NCBI RefSeq assembly: GCF_900114455.1
Contig: NZ_FOTC01000001.1
Location: 1,203,058 to 1,267,057 of the forward strand
Reading direction: 5' to 3'
DNA: 64,000 nt
DNA from: Halogranum rubrum
Lineage (GTDB): Archaea; Halobacteriota; Halobacteria; Halobacteriales; Haloferacaceae
Part shown: piece after piece, positions 25,814 to 33,541 of the stretch
Position numbering within the stretch: position 1 is the first letter of the stretch
Layout of the letters: the number at the start of each line of letters is the position of its first letter
The notes under the pieces: generated by a model
The model's database searches: none
What the model saw: only the letters and a program-made list of their open reading frames with translations
What the model was told of the DNA's origin: nothing
Program-made: the position numbers and the translations under genes

Positions 25814-25865
25814 CGGGTCGCACCTCCGTGTGGGACAGTCGTGAGTGGGGAAGAACAGTCGTCAC

Positions 25866-26300
25866 TCATTCGGCGGCACCCGGGAGGACGACGACCGGTC
25901 GGTCGCTGTCGTCGACGAGCGTGTCGCGAGCGTCGTGGCCGAAGATGTCCCACCACTTCTTGCCCTCGCGCGGCGTGAACACGATTGCACTCGCGTCTTC
26001 CTCGCGTGCGGCGTCGAGAATCGTCTCGCCGACGTCGGTCCCGTACAGGACTCTCGTCTCGACGTCGACGCCGGCCTCAGCGGCTCGCTCGCGGACGATG
26101 TCGAACAGTTCGTCGGCCATCTCTTCTCGCTGTTCGACCGACGCCTTGTCGGGTGCGCCACCCGCCTTCTCGACGACGTGGACGACGAGCATCCGTCCGG
26201 CCGCGTCGGCAACGTGCGGAAGTGCCGCTTCACACGTCGAAACGGCGTCGTCCTCGTTGGCGACGGGAACGAGCGGTGACTCGAAGAGCGCTCTAACCAT
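25866..26300 (-). CDS. UspA-family universal stress protein
   Basis: This 144-residue single UspA domain has PLVPVANEDDAVSTCEAALPH at strand 1 and helix 1, MLVVHVVEK at strand 2 and AREEDASAIVFTPREGKKWWD in the nucleotide-binding region. The final GHDARDTL...PVVVLPG lacks the Gly-rich G(S/T) loop of ATP-binding Usps, so ATP binding is doubtful. It is the first gene of a two-gene unit with the APC-Usp transporter. An in-frame ATG three codons upstream (26309) is an equally possible start, and a minus-strand TATA-like box lies at about 26337-26344. Confidence 0.85.
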   Translation of the reverse strand: MVRALFESPLVPVANEDDAVSTCEAALPHVADAAGRMLVVHVVEKAGGAPDKASVEQREEMADELFDIVRERAAEAGVDVETRVLYGTDVGETILDAAREEDASAIVFTPREGKKWWDIFGHDARDTLVDDSDRPVVVLPGAAE

Positions 26301-26461
26301 CGAGGCCACCTCCGGACGGAGACGACGGAACGAACGGGTAATGTAGACACGTCTGTGTGTTATCCCATACCAGATTCATACGAGTCGCTTCGTCGTCCCC
26401 AAGCTTAGTTCGTTCCCCTCGCGTCGACGATTGTACTGAACGATTGTGAAGGAATTGGCTC

Positions 26462-26875
26462 TCAGAGCGCGACGACCCACGCCCGGTAGTCGTCGTCGCG
26501 GCCGTAGACCTCTTGGAACGCTCGGTCGACGAAGCCCGCGAGTCGGTTGGCATCCGACCGCGCAGAGATGCGGACGTTCGTCCCCTCTGCCGTCTCCGGA
26601 CTCTCCAGTTGGTCGATACGGAACTCGGGGAAGTCGTCGAGCATCGCTTTCAGACGGTCTAACTCGTCGTCGGTCACGTCGAGGTTGAACGTCTTCTCGG
26701 AGAACTGCACCCACGCCGTCGGCAGTGGGTCGCCGTCGTCGTCGGTGCCGTCGAGTGCTGTGTCGGCGTCGGCTTCGATAGTCAGGTAGGCGCTGCCGCG
26801 GTTACGGTGAGCGACGATACCGTCGGCGAACAGCTTTCGACGCTCGGCCGGCGTGTCGGCTTCGAATCTCGTCAT
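26462..26875 (-). CDS. Conserved haloarchaeal protein of unknown function
   Basis: This 137-residue soluble acidic protein begins MTRFEADTPAERRKLFADGIVAHRNRGSA and ends DDDYRAWVVAL. The text alternates strands and amphipathic helices, with a central FNLDVTDDELDRLKAML segment. The codon use, acidity and fixed ends look like a real haloarchaeal core gene, but I cannot name the family. It lies 52 bp downstream of the exporter gene on the same strand and could be read with it. Confidence 0.65.
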   Translation of the reverse strand: MTRFEADTPAERRKLFADGIVAHRNRGSAYLTIEADADTALDGTDDDGDPLPTAWVQFSEKTFNLDVTDDELDRLKAMLDDFPEFRIDQLESPETAEGTNVRISARSDANRLAGFVDRAFQEVYGRDDDYRAWVVAL

Positions 26876-26927
26876 GTGGGCGGCTACGCCGGCGGGGCAG
26901 AAAAGCGGGACGACCCTGCTCCGAGAG

Positions 26928-27923
26928 TCAGAAGAGCGTCGTCACTACGGCGAGCGTGAGCGCACTCACCGCGACCAGATGGACGAGGACGACGAGCACG
27001 GGTGTGAGGCCGGTATCACGCATCTCCGAGAGACGAATATCGAAGCCGAGACCGACGAACGCGAGGGTGAAGAGCCAGTCGGCGACGGTGTCGATGGAGG
27101 CGAGCGCCGCCGACGAGAGCAGACCGGCGTTGGCGACGACGGCGACGACGAGGAAGCCGACGAGGAACTTCGGGAACTCCGTCCAGACCTGTCTAAGCTT
27201 CGCGTTCGAGGTACCGCCGTCCGAAGCGTACCGCGCCGCGTAGCCGACGGCGACGACGCCGAGCAGCGAGTTCCGAGTGAGTTTCGTCACGGTCGCCCAG
27301 CGGCCGGCGACCGGTGAGTGAGCGAATCCAGCAGCGGCGACGGGACCGGTCGAAAACATGCTCAACCCCGCCCAGACGCCGAACTGCTTGCCGGAGAGTG
27401 CGAGTGCGTCGCCCGCGAGCGGAAAGAGGAGGAGCGTCACCGCATCGAACAGCAGGACGGTGGCGACGACGTGTGTCAGTTGGTCGCCGTCGGCGTCGAT
27501 GGTTCCGGCGACGGCCGCCGCCGCCGAGACGCCGCAGATGCTCGACCCCGCCGCGAGCAACGAGGCCATCTTGTCCGAGAGACCGAACACCCGCCGTGCG
27601 AGGAGTTCCACGGCCACGACGCCAGCGGCGACGGTGAGGACGACGAGCAGAATGACCAACGGTCCCGACGCCTGAACCTCTGCGAGCGAGACACTCGCAC
27701 CGAGAAGTACGATGCCGACTTCTAAGAGGAGTGCTCCGACGGCGATGCCGGGTGCCGCCCAGTCGGGTGTTCCGACGACGTTGGCGACGAGTGCGCCGAG
27801 GGCGACGGCGACGATGAGAGCGTTCAGTCCCGGAATCACGTCGGCGAGCGTGTGTGCGAGGAGGGCGAAGAGCGCGAGGAGTGCGAGACCGGGCGCGAGG
27901 GTTCGAAGTGACTGTCGCGCCAT
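26928..27923 (-). CDS. YeiH/YadS-type putative sulfate exporter
   Basis: This 331-residue integral membrane protein has about ten segments of the UPF0324 (Cons_hypoth698) family. Family markers include GIVLLGASVSLAEV, a SSICGVSAAAAVAGTI segment that carries the conserved Cys-Gly, and the C-terminal FVGLGFDIRLSEMRDTGLTPVLV. Bacterial members are linked to sulfur-compound stress, with sulfate or sulfite export proposed but weakly proven. The start ATG overlaps the stop of a small membrane protein gene by one base (TGATG). A longer frame extends upstream, but the conserved protein begins at 27923. Confidence 0.88.
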   Translation of the reverse strand: MARQSLRTLAPGLALLALFALLAHTLADVIPGLNALIVAVALGALVANVVGTPDWAAPGIAVGALLLEVGIVLLGASVSLAEVQASGPLVILLVVLTVAAGVVAVELLARRVFGLSDKMASLLAAGSSICGVSAAAAVAGTIDADGDQLTHVVATVLLFDAVTLLLFPLAGDALALSGKQFGVWAGLSMFSTGPVAAAGFAHSPVAGRWATVTKLTRNSLLGVVAVGYAARYASDGGTSNAKLRQVWTEFPKFLVGFLVVAVVANAGLLSSAALASIDTVADWLFTLAFVGLGFDIRLSEMRDTGLTPVLVVLVHLVAVSALTLAVVTTLF

Positions 27924-28120
27924 CAGACGACCCACAGTCCGAGAACCGCCACCAGCGTGACCGCGAGTATCGTCGCCTGCCAGCCACGGTCGAGGGCGAC
28001 CCAGTGACTCGCGACCGGTTCGACTGGCTCGATATCTCGGCACGCCCGCGGAACGCCGTCCTCCATTGAGTTGTGTCGAGCGACGGGAAGCCCGGAGTTG
28101 AAAGTATCGTTTTCTGTCAC
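27923..28120 (-). CDS. Small single-span membrane protein upstream of the exporter
   Basis: The gene starts with GTG 28120 and encodes 65 residues: a soluble N-terminus of about 48 residues, then one hydrophobic helix of about 16 residues at the very C-terminus (ATILAVTLVAVLGLWVV). Its stop overlaps the exporter start by one base, so it is very likely translated from the same mRNA and may be a small partner or insertion aid for the exporter. An alternative start at ATG 28066 would shorten it by 18 residues. No homologue is recognised. Confidence 0.55.
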   Translation of the reverse strand: MTENDTFNSGLPVARHNSMEDGVPRACRDIEPVEPVASHWVALDRGWQATILAVTLVAVLGLWVV

Positions 28121-28273
28121 GGGTATCGGCAGATATCACGGGGAGAAGAGGAAGGCTGCGCCAAACTCTGTGCTCGTTCGCCTTTCTTCTACGGAGAACC
28201 AGCAACAATAGCTGATTTATTGGGTTCGCCCGGCGCGTGGTCGCTCGCCAGACAAAGCCGCGGCTTTCTACAA

Positions 28274-28281
28274 GATTTTAA
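28274..28281 (+). promoter_or_regulatory. TATA box of adk
   Basis: GATTTTAA is centred 27 nt before ATG 28305, the leaderless spacing. In many archaea adk follows secY; here it has its own promoter behind a divergent neighbour. Confidence 0.6.
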
Positions 28282-28304
28282 CCCCGGAGTGGGACGGGTA
28301 GGGT

Positions 28305-28931
28305 ATGAGCGACGAACACGTACTCTTGCTCGGACCGCCGGGTGCAGGAAAGGGAACACAGAGCAAGCGACTCGCCACCGAATTCGACCTCGAACACGTC
28401 ACGACGGGTGACGCACTTCGGGCGAACAAGCATGTGGAGACGGAACACGGGACGCCCGCCTCGTTCATGGACGCTGGCGAACTCGTGCCCGACCCCGTCG
28501 TCAACGAAATCGTCAAGACGGCCCTCGAAGACGCCGACGGCTACGTCCTCGACGGCTACCCGCGAAACCTCTCGCAGGTCGAGTACCTCGACAGCGTGAC
28601 CGACCTCGACTACGTGTTCTACCTCGCCGTCCCCGAGGACGAACTCGTCAACCGACTCACCGGCCGCCGCGTCTGTCCCGACTGCGGCGCGAACTACCAC
28701 GTCGAGTTCAATCAACCCGAAGAGGAAGGCGTCTGTGACGAGTGCGGTGCCGACCTGGTTCAGCGTGACGACGACACCGAAGAGACCGTCCGCGAACGTC
28801 TTCGCGTCTACCACGAGAACACCGAACCCGTCGTCGAGCACTATCGTGAGAAGGGCACACTCGTCGAAGTCGAAGGCGAGGGAACCCCCGACGACGTGTT
28901 CGAGCGCATCGCCTCCGAAGTTCGCGACTAA
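28305..28931 (+). CDS. adk: Adenylate kinase
   Basis: Adk interconverts ATP plus AMP with two ADP. The 208-residue protein has the P-loop GPPGAGKGT (10-18), the AMP-binding YPRNLSQ segment, and a zinc-type LID domain with C124, C127, C144 and C147 (CPDC and CDEC), typical of long-form bacterial-type enzymes. The gene opens the conserved archaeal block adk - DUF106 - cmk - cbf5. Here a 1.75-kb insertion separates it from DUF106, and secY is absent from its upstream side. Confidence 0.97.
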   Translation: MSDEHVLLLGPPGAGKGTQSKRLATEFDLEHVTTGDALRANKHVETEHGTPASFMDAGELVPDPVVNEIVKTALEDADGYVLDGYPRNLSQVEYLDSVTDLDYVFYLAVPEDELVNRLTGRRVCPDCGANYHVEFNQPEEEGVCDECGADLVQRDDDTEETVRERLRVYHENTEPVVEHYREKGTLVEVEGEGTPDDVFERIASEVRD

Positions 28932-29319
28932 TCGACCAGTCGGCGAATCGGTAGAAGACGGTTAGTCACTACGTGGAGGTTGCGTACATCGATTCCTCCA
29001 CGTTCATCCGCCTTCAGGTACTCACACCGTAAGCGACCGGTCTCGCAGTCGCTCCTCCCGTCGTCGCTGTCGAATGGAGCCGAGAGAGACGAGTCGTCGA
29101 TGCTCGAAGCCGACTCTACGCCTTCGAACGAGTGGCACCACTTGGGAGTGGCCGAAGACGAGAGAGCGACTGCTCGTGGAGAAGTACTGCCGAAAAGCGA
29201 ATCGAAGGGACGAAAATAGAACTCCTGCTCGAGTCGGCCCGTATCGGGAGACGTAACCTCGCGTGGAGAGGAGTCAACCGAGGCGCTGATTCGTGCTGGA
29301 GGTGGTTAGTTCAGACTGC
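28932..29319. other. Left part of the islet between adk and the curlin-repeat gene
   Basis: These 388 bases have no supported gene. A frame from 28980 to 29219 is open but starts at TTG, is basic rather than acidic, and has no promoter at the right spacing. The only clear structure is the 9-bp hairpin at 28971-29003. Confidence 0.4.
28971..29003 (+). repeat. Perfect 9-bp inverted repeat after adk
   Basis: ACGTGGAGG (28971-28979) and CCTCCACGT (28995-29003) flank a 15-base loop, 40 nt after the adk stop. It may end or protect the adk transcript, or mark the junction of the islet. Confidence 0.45.
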
Positions 29320-29859
29320 TCAGCCCTGGTAGACGACTTGGGTCTGGCTGCTGGACTGCGACTGGCTTGCGGTGTTCTTGTAGCCGCTCTGCTTTGCCGA
29401 CTGGTACTGGCTGTTCTTCTGCTTCTGGTCAGCGTCGTTGTACTTGCCGTACTGGACAGCGTCCTGGTACTGGTCGTTGTACTGGTTCTGTCGGGCCTTG
29501 TTGTACTTGCCGCGCTGCTCGGCTTCCTGGTACTGGTCGTTGTTCTGGTTCTGTCGAGCGTCGTTCTTGTGACCGAACTGCTCGGCCCACTGGGTCTGGT
29601 AGTTCTTTTGGCGCTGGTTCAGCTTGTTCTCCTTACCTTTCTGCTTGCCGAACTGGCCTTGCGTGTTGTCTTGGTGTTGTCGAGCGTCGTTCTTCCAGCC
29701 GAACTGCTTCGCCCACGAACTGGCGTCGCTCTTCTGTTCCTGTTTCGCGTCGTTGTCACCTGAGTTGTGCCCCGCCGCTGCGACACCTGCGAAACCGCTC
29801 AGGGCGATGATTGCGACGACGAACACGACGAGACTCTGTCTTCCAAATTTGCCTAACAT
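29320..29859 (-). CDS. Secreted curlin-repeat (CsgA-like) protein, putative functional amyloid
   Basis: The 179-residue protein has a Sec signal peptide (about 1-29, LVVFVVAIIALSGFAGVAAA) and a short Asp/Lys/Gln linker. Six repeats then follow at an exact 21-residue period. Each fits the curlin core Q-x-G-x2-N-x-A-x3-Q, starting at Q52, Q73, Q94, Q115, Q136 and Q157; the only core change is Leu for Ala at residue 80 in repeat 2. In CsgA/CsgB of bacterial curli the same core at about 22 residues stacks into a beta solenoid that polymerises outside the cell. The mature part is rich in Gln, Asn, Lys and Tyr and poor in acid compared with the proteome. No csgG-, csgE- or csgF-like gene is nearby. 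The start follows the signal peptide; an ATG 11 codons upstream is possible. Confidence 0.85.
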   Translation of the reverse strand: MLGKFGRQSLVVFVVAIIALSGFAGVAAAGHNSGDNDAKQEQKSDASSWAKQFGWKNDARQHQDNTQGQFGKQKGKENKLNQRQKNYQTQWAEQFGHKNDARQNQNNDQYQEAEQRGKYNKARQNQYNDQYQDAVQYGKYNDADQKQKNSQYQSAKQSGYKNTASQSQSSSQTQVVYQG

Positions 29860-30206
29860 TGTCCATCTGCCGGGGAGTTCCCGACATCCCAACCATCGCC
29901 GAATCTCGTATTAGTTACTCATCTTAGTCTCTCGAATAAACTCGCTGATTTATCAGTATTTTCGAGTAGAATACGATGACACTCGTAAAATCGACACCGA
30001 CAGAATGTCTACCCTGCGACCCTGACGACGTCGGTTTGGTTTGTCGATTATGCTGCCACTTAGCCGAAACATCGCTCGGATGAGGGGCAGTTACACTGTA
30101 GTAATCGGCGGATTGTTCGTGTGAAACTATTCTTCGGATTAGACACTTCTAGTAGACAGACACTCGCTGGTCTGACAATCGCTCTCGGCACGGTTCGTAT
30201 CGTCTG

Positions 30207-30382
30207 ATGGTCGTCGACACCGACTACACCTCTGATACCGAGGATATCCGAACCGAAGGTCGACGGGTCGGCCACGAGACGGGCGTCCCACTGAACGAAG
30301 GAACGACTACATCGAGGAACGGGTACTCGTCGACGACGTGACGCGGCGTCTCACGCGCTACTATCCGCTCCGTTCGGAGTGA
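30207..30382 (+). pseudogene. Frame-disrupted small gene remnant (tentative)
   Basis: From ATG 30207 a frame reads MVVDTDYTSDTEDIRTEGR and stops early at TGA about 30343. In the frame one base over, a haloarchaeal-looking tail reads YIEERVLVDDVTRRLTRYYPL and ends at TGA 30380-30382. Joined by a single frameshift near 30300 they would give a short acidic protein. No family is recognised, so this may be chance. Confidence 0.25.
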
Positions 30383-30495
30383 CGACGCCGGAAAAATCGA
30401 ACCGCTACTCGGAGAGAAAAGAAAAGAAGAGAAGTTGGCCCTTTCTGACGGACGAGTCACTTCACTCGGTTGCAGTCGACGCTAATCTGTGCTAG

Positions 30496-30579
30496 CTACC
30501 GAACATAGTCTTGGATGACGCCTCGAAACTGACTGCTCTTCTGCTCTTGGCGAGCGTCGTTGTCCTTTTCGATAGACGC
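30496..30579 (-). pseudogene. Decayed curlin-repeat fragment
   Basis: Between two in-frame stops the minus strand encodes IEKDNDARQEQKSSQFRG. The stretch NDARQEQ matches the second half of the repeat core in the intact gene (NDARQHQ and NDARQNQ) at N, A and Q. No start codon, signal peptide or second repeat survives. It is best read as the remnant of a second copy, about 640 bp from the intact gene and on the same strand. Confidence 0.45.
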
Positions 30580-30651
30580 TCACCGATAGCTGTCAACCTT
30601 CTCACTGTACTCGTCCTCGCGCGAACCGAGGACGAGCGGCAGAGTAAAAGC

Positions 30652-30659
30652 TTGATAAA
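30652..30659 (+). promoter_or_regulatory. TATA box of the DUF106 gene
   Basis: TTGATAAA is centred about 27 nt before ATG 30683, which fits a leaderless transcript and argues for that start over the in-frame codon at 30662. Confidence 0.55.
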
Positions 30660-30682
30660 CGGTGGTTGCCTACAGACGGGTA

Positions 30683-31600
30683 ATGGCACGTATCGAATCG
30701 AAGGTTCGGTCGCTCGTCTCCAACGACCCGGAGATGCGAGGGGCCATCGAAACTGTCCTCACCCGCTCGGAGGACGGCGAAGTCAAGTGGGTCGACGTCA
30801 AGAACGACATCACGAGCGGACAGTGGGGTCGGCTCATCGAGAAAGGCGTCCTCGTCGACGGTGACGAGGGCTTCGAGTTAGCCGACCCCAGTGCGACCCG
30901 CGAAGGACTCGAAAACGGGTCGTCGAGCACGAGTACGACGAGCACGTCGAGTTCCGGCGTCGACGACGTCGAAGGGACGTCGTGGTCGAAGTACGACAAA
31001 GGGGCTGCCGTCGTCACGGTCGGTCTCTTCCTCGGCTACTCCGTCACGCAGGTTCGGAACGTCATCGGCGGCGCGATGGACGTCGTCCTCGGCCCGCTGG
31101 CCGAACTCTTACCGTTCTACGCCGTCGTGATGGTGCTCGCACTCGGAACTGGCCTCTACTCTACGCTCCTTCAGGCGAACCTGATGAACATGGAGAAGAT
31201 GGGCGCGTATCAAGAGCGGATGAAGGACATCCAGTCGCGCCGGAAAGAGGCGCAGGAAGCCGGTGACGACGCCGCGCTCGAAGCCATCCAGGAAGAGCAG
31301 ATGGAGGCGATGGGCGACCAGATGGGGATGTTCAAAGAGCAGTTCCGCCCGATGGTGTGGATCATGTTCCTCACCATCCCGGTGTTCCTGTGGATGTACT
31401 GGGCCATCGGCATCGGCGGGAACCCGGTTCACGTCGACCTCCAGCCACTCGTGCTGCCGCTGAACGGGTCGGTCGAGTGGACCGAAAAGATTCTCGGTCC
31501 CATCCAGACGTGGATCATCTGGTACTTCCTCTGCTCGATGGCGTTCACCCAGATCATCCGGAAGGGGCTGAACATCAGCACCACGCCGTCGACGAGCTAA
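30683..31600 (+). CDS. DUF106 membrane protein (archaeal YidC/Oxa1-like insertase)
   Basis: This 305-residue protein of the Ylp1/DUF106 family is the archaeal relative of YidC, Oxa1, Get1 and EMC3, which insert membrane proteins. A soluble N-terminal region (about 1-100, with a Ser/Thr-rich linker) is a haloarchaeal extension. Then come a first hydrophobic segment (about 105-125), a second at about 145-165, a long positively and negatively charged hairpin coiled coil (MNMEKMGAYQERMKDIQSRR onward to about 225) and two C-terminal membrane segments. It sits in the conserved adk-DUF106-cmk-cbf5 order. Confidence 0.93.
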   Translation: MARIESKVRSLVSNDPEMRGAIETVLTRSEDGEVKWVDVKNDITSGQWGRLIEKGVLVDGDEGFELADPSATREGLENGSSSTSTTSTSSSGVDDVEGTSWSKYDKGAAVVTVGLFLGYSVTQVRNVIGGAMDVVLGPLAELLPFYAVVMVLALGTGLYSTLLQANLMNMEKMGAYQERMKDIQSRRKEAQEAGDDAALEAIQEEQMEAMGDQMGMFKEQFRPMVWIMFLTIPVFLWMYWAIGIGGNPVHVDLQPLVLPLNGSVEWTEKILGPIQTWIIWYFLCSMAFTQIIRKGLNISTTPSTS

Positions 31601-31809
31601 CTCAACTAGCTTCACCGCTCTTTTCGACTTCTCTCTCGCCGTGACCGGACATTGTGACGAACAGCGTCCGTCGAGAGCGGGTTTCCGTTGCAAACATCTC
31701 ACACGTCAGCGCGCCCGTCGGTATTCCCGCGTGTTGTGTTATCCGTTCGCACACATCACTCACGGCTCGTAACGGCAACCATTTTGAGGGGCACCGACCG
31801 AAATACGGT

Positions 31810-32388
31810 ATGTTACTGACCGTCTCTGGCCCGCCGGGTAGCGGGAAGAGTACGACTGCGGCCGGACTGGCCGAAGCGTTTGGACTCGAACACATCAGCG
31901 GCGGCGACATCTTCCGCGAACTCGCCGCCGAACGCGGTTACTCTCCGGTCGAGTTCAACGAACTCGCCGAGGAGGACGACCAGATAGACCGTGACCTCGA
32001 CCGGCGTCTGTACGAAATCGCCCAAGAACGAGACGACGTGCTCCTCGAATCCCGGCTCGCTGGATGGCTCGCCGCCGAGCAAGCGGACATCCGCATCTGG
32101 CTCGACGCGCCGCTCAACATCCGTGCCGAGCGTATCGCCGACCGCGAGGAGAAAGCCGTCTCCGTGGCCCGCGAGGAGACCGACCGCCGCGAACTGAGCG
32201 AAGCCAAGCGCTACGAGGAGTACTACAACATCGACATCGGCGACCGGAGCATCTACGACATCGTCTACAACACCGCTCGCTGGAGCCCCGAGGGCGTCCT
32301 CGGCATGCTCACGACGGCCGTCGACTCCTACGACCCCGACAGCGACGAAGGGAAAGCACCCGTCGAGAACGTCGTCTACGACTTCTAA
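31810..32388 (+). CDS. cmk: Archaeal-type cytidylate kinase
   Basis: The product phosphorylates CMP and dCMP with ATP. The 192-residue protein has the P-loop GPPGSGKST (7-15), the archaeal-type [14 protein letters not shown] nucleotide-binding segment, a lid with [15 protein letters not shown], and [13 protein letters not shown]-like text ([13 protein letters not shown]) typical of archaeal Cmk. A TATA-like CATTTTGA about 26 nt upstream (31780-31788) supports ATG 31810. cbf5 begins two bases after its stop, so the two are one operon. Confidence 0.95.
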   Translation: MLLTVSGPPGSGKSTTAAGLAEAFGLEHISGGDIFRELAAERGYSPVEFNELAEEDDQIDRDLDRRLYEIAQERDDVLLESRLAGWLAAEQADIRIWLDAPLNIRAERIADREEKAVSVAREETDRRELSEAKRYEEYYNIDIGDRSIYDIVYNTARWSPEGVLGMLTTAVDSYDPDSDEGKAPVENVVYDF

Positions 32389-32390
32389 CT

Positions 32391-33257
32391 ATGCGAGGCC
32401 CGCCTGCCGAACGCGACGTCGACGAACTGCTCGACTTCGGGGTCGTAAACCTCGACAAACCGCCGGGTCCCTCGGCCCACCAAGTCTCGGGATGGGTCCG
32501 TGACCTCGCCGGTGTCGAGCAGGCGGCCCACGCCGGGACGCTCGACCCGAAGGTGACTGGCTGTCTCCCGACGCTTCTCGGGGACGCGACACGCCTCGCG
32601 CAGGTGTTCCTCGAAGGCACGAAAGAGTACGTCGCCGTGCTCGAACTCCACGGCCCTGCACCAGCGGATTTGGACCGCGTCGTCAGCGAGTTCGAGGGCG
32701 AACTGTACCAGAAACCGCCGCGCAAGAGCGCCGTCTCCCGGCGACTCCGCACGCGGACGATATACGGTCTCGACGTACTGGAAGTCAAAGACCGAAAGGT
32801 GCTGCTCCGTATCGACTGCGAGAGCGGGACGTACATCCGGAAGCTCTGTCACGACATCGGTCTCGCACTCGGCACGGGCGGGCACATGGGCCATCTCCGC
32901 CGAACGCGAACCGACCCGTTCGACGATTCGAATCTCGTGAACCTCCACACTTTCACCGACGCACTCGCGTTCGCCGAAGAGGGCGACGAAGCGTTACTCC
33001 GAGAGGTCGTCGCCCCGGCGGAGCGAAGTCTGGCGCATCTGCCTCGGGTGACTATCGCCCCGAGTGCCGCCGAACAAGTTGCCCACGGCGCGCAAGTCTA
33101 CGCTCCCGGCGTCATCGACGCCGACGACGGCATCGACCGCGATGCACTCGTCGCCTGTTACAATCCGGACGACGCAGTGGTGTGTCTCGGGCGACTCGTC
33201 GGCGACGCCGACGCAGAGCGCGGCGAAGTGGTCCGCCTCGAACGCGTTCTCGTCTGA
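32391..33257 (+). CDS. truB: tRNA/rRNA pseudouridine synthase Cbf5/TruB
   Basis: This is the catalytic subunit of archaeal H/ACA ribonucleoproteins, which makes pseudouridine in rRNA under guide RNAs and can modify U55 of tRNA. The 288-residue protein has the family's N-terminal VNLDKPPGPSAHQV, the catalytic Asp D52 in AAHAGTLDP, the ESGTYIRKLCHDIG motif III and a C-terminal PUA domain (about 210-288, TIAPSAAEQVAHGAQVYAPGV). The gene is co-transcribed with cmk and followed by a tRNA gene with its own promoter. Confidence 0.96.
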   Translation: MRGPPAERDVDELLDFGVVNLDKPPGPSAHQVSGWVRDLAGVEQAAHAGTLDPKVTGCLPTLLGDATRLAQVFLEGTKEYVAVLELHGPAPADLDRVVSEFEGELYQKPPRKSAVSRRLRTRTIYGLDVLEVKDRKVLLRIDCESGTYIRKLCHDIGLALGTGGHMGHLRRTRTDPFDDSNLVNLHTFTDALAFAEEGDEALLREVVAPAERSLAHLPRVTIAPSAAEQVAHGAQVYAPGVIDADDGIDRDALVACYNPDDAVVCLGRLVGDADAERGEVVRLERVLV

Positions 33258-33312
33258 GCGAGACGAGGGAAACGCGTGCCACCGTCTCTCGCGCACGCGA
33301 GGGAAGCGAAGG

Positions 33313-33320
33313 CCTTAAAC
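33313..33320 (+). promoter_or_regulatory. TATA box of tRNA-Pro
   Basis: CCTTAAAC is centred about 49 nt before the tRNA 5' end, giving a short 5' leader to be removed by RNase P. Confidence 0.45.
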
Positions 33321-33365
33321 GACAGTCGGCCGTCGCCTGTAATGCGGAAAAACAGCAGACACAAC

Positions 33366-33436
33366 GGGACCGTAGGGTAGTGGTATCCTCTGCCGATGGG
33401 GTCGGTAGGACCTGAGTTCGAATCTCGGCGGTCCCA
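33366..33436 (+). tRNA. tRNA-Pro(GGG)
   Basis: A 71-nt cloverleaf is present. The acceptor pairs GGGACCG (33366-33372) with CGGTCCC (33429-33435), and the discriminator is A33436. The anticodon arm TGCCG/CGGTA encloses loop ATGGGGT, so the anticodon is GGG (proline). The T arm CTGAG/CTCGG carries loop TTCGAAT. CCA is not encoded. Its last 21 bases are repeated 105 bp further on (33542-33562). Confidence 0.95.
33416..33436 (+). repeat. tRNA-Pro 3' end, first copy of a 21-bp direct repeat (att-like)
   Basis: The T-loop and acceptor 3' strand of tRNA-Pro are repeated exactly at 33542-33562. Tyrosine-recombinase elements in haloarchaea integrate at tRNA 3' ends and leave such repeats. Confidence 0.75.
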
Positions 33437-33446
33437 CTAATTTCTC

Positions 33447-33470
33447 GCGACGCTGCGCTGCCAGCGTCGC
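33447..33470 (+). repeat. Perfect 9-bp hairpin between the two tRNA repeat copies
   Basis: GCGACGCTG and CAGCGTCGC flank a 6-base loop, 11 nt after the tRNA 3' end. It may act as tRNA terminator in the present arrangement or be part of the remnant element. Confidence 0.5.
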
Positions 33471-33541
33471 GTGCATTCGTCACGAGCGGCGAGTTCGAGT
33501 CCTGCAAGTCACGCGCAGCGAAGCGAGCACGTCTTGCATCG

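Larger units (their letters stand above)
29893..30682. other. Right part of the islet: AT-richer DNA with gene remnants
   Basis: There is no intact gene in about 790 bases. The region is AT-richer than its surroundings. It contains a frame-disrupted small reading frame (30207-30382), a decayed curlin-repeat fragment on the minus strand (30496-30579) and, at its end, the TATA box of the DUF106 gene (30652-30659). Two minus-strand TATA-like elements (29921-29928 and 29934-29940) could serve the curlin-repeat gene. Confidence 0.5.

Noticed and set aside
28980-29219. 79-codon frame after adk
   Set aside because: It would start at TTG, is basic, lacks a promoter at the right distance and overlaps the 9-bp hairpin.
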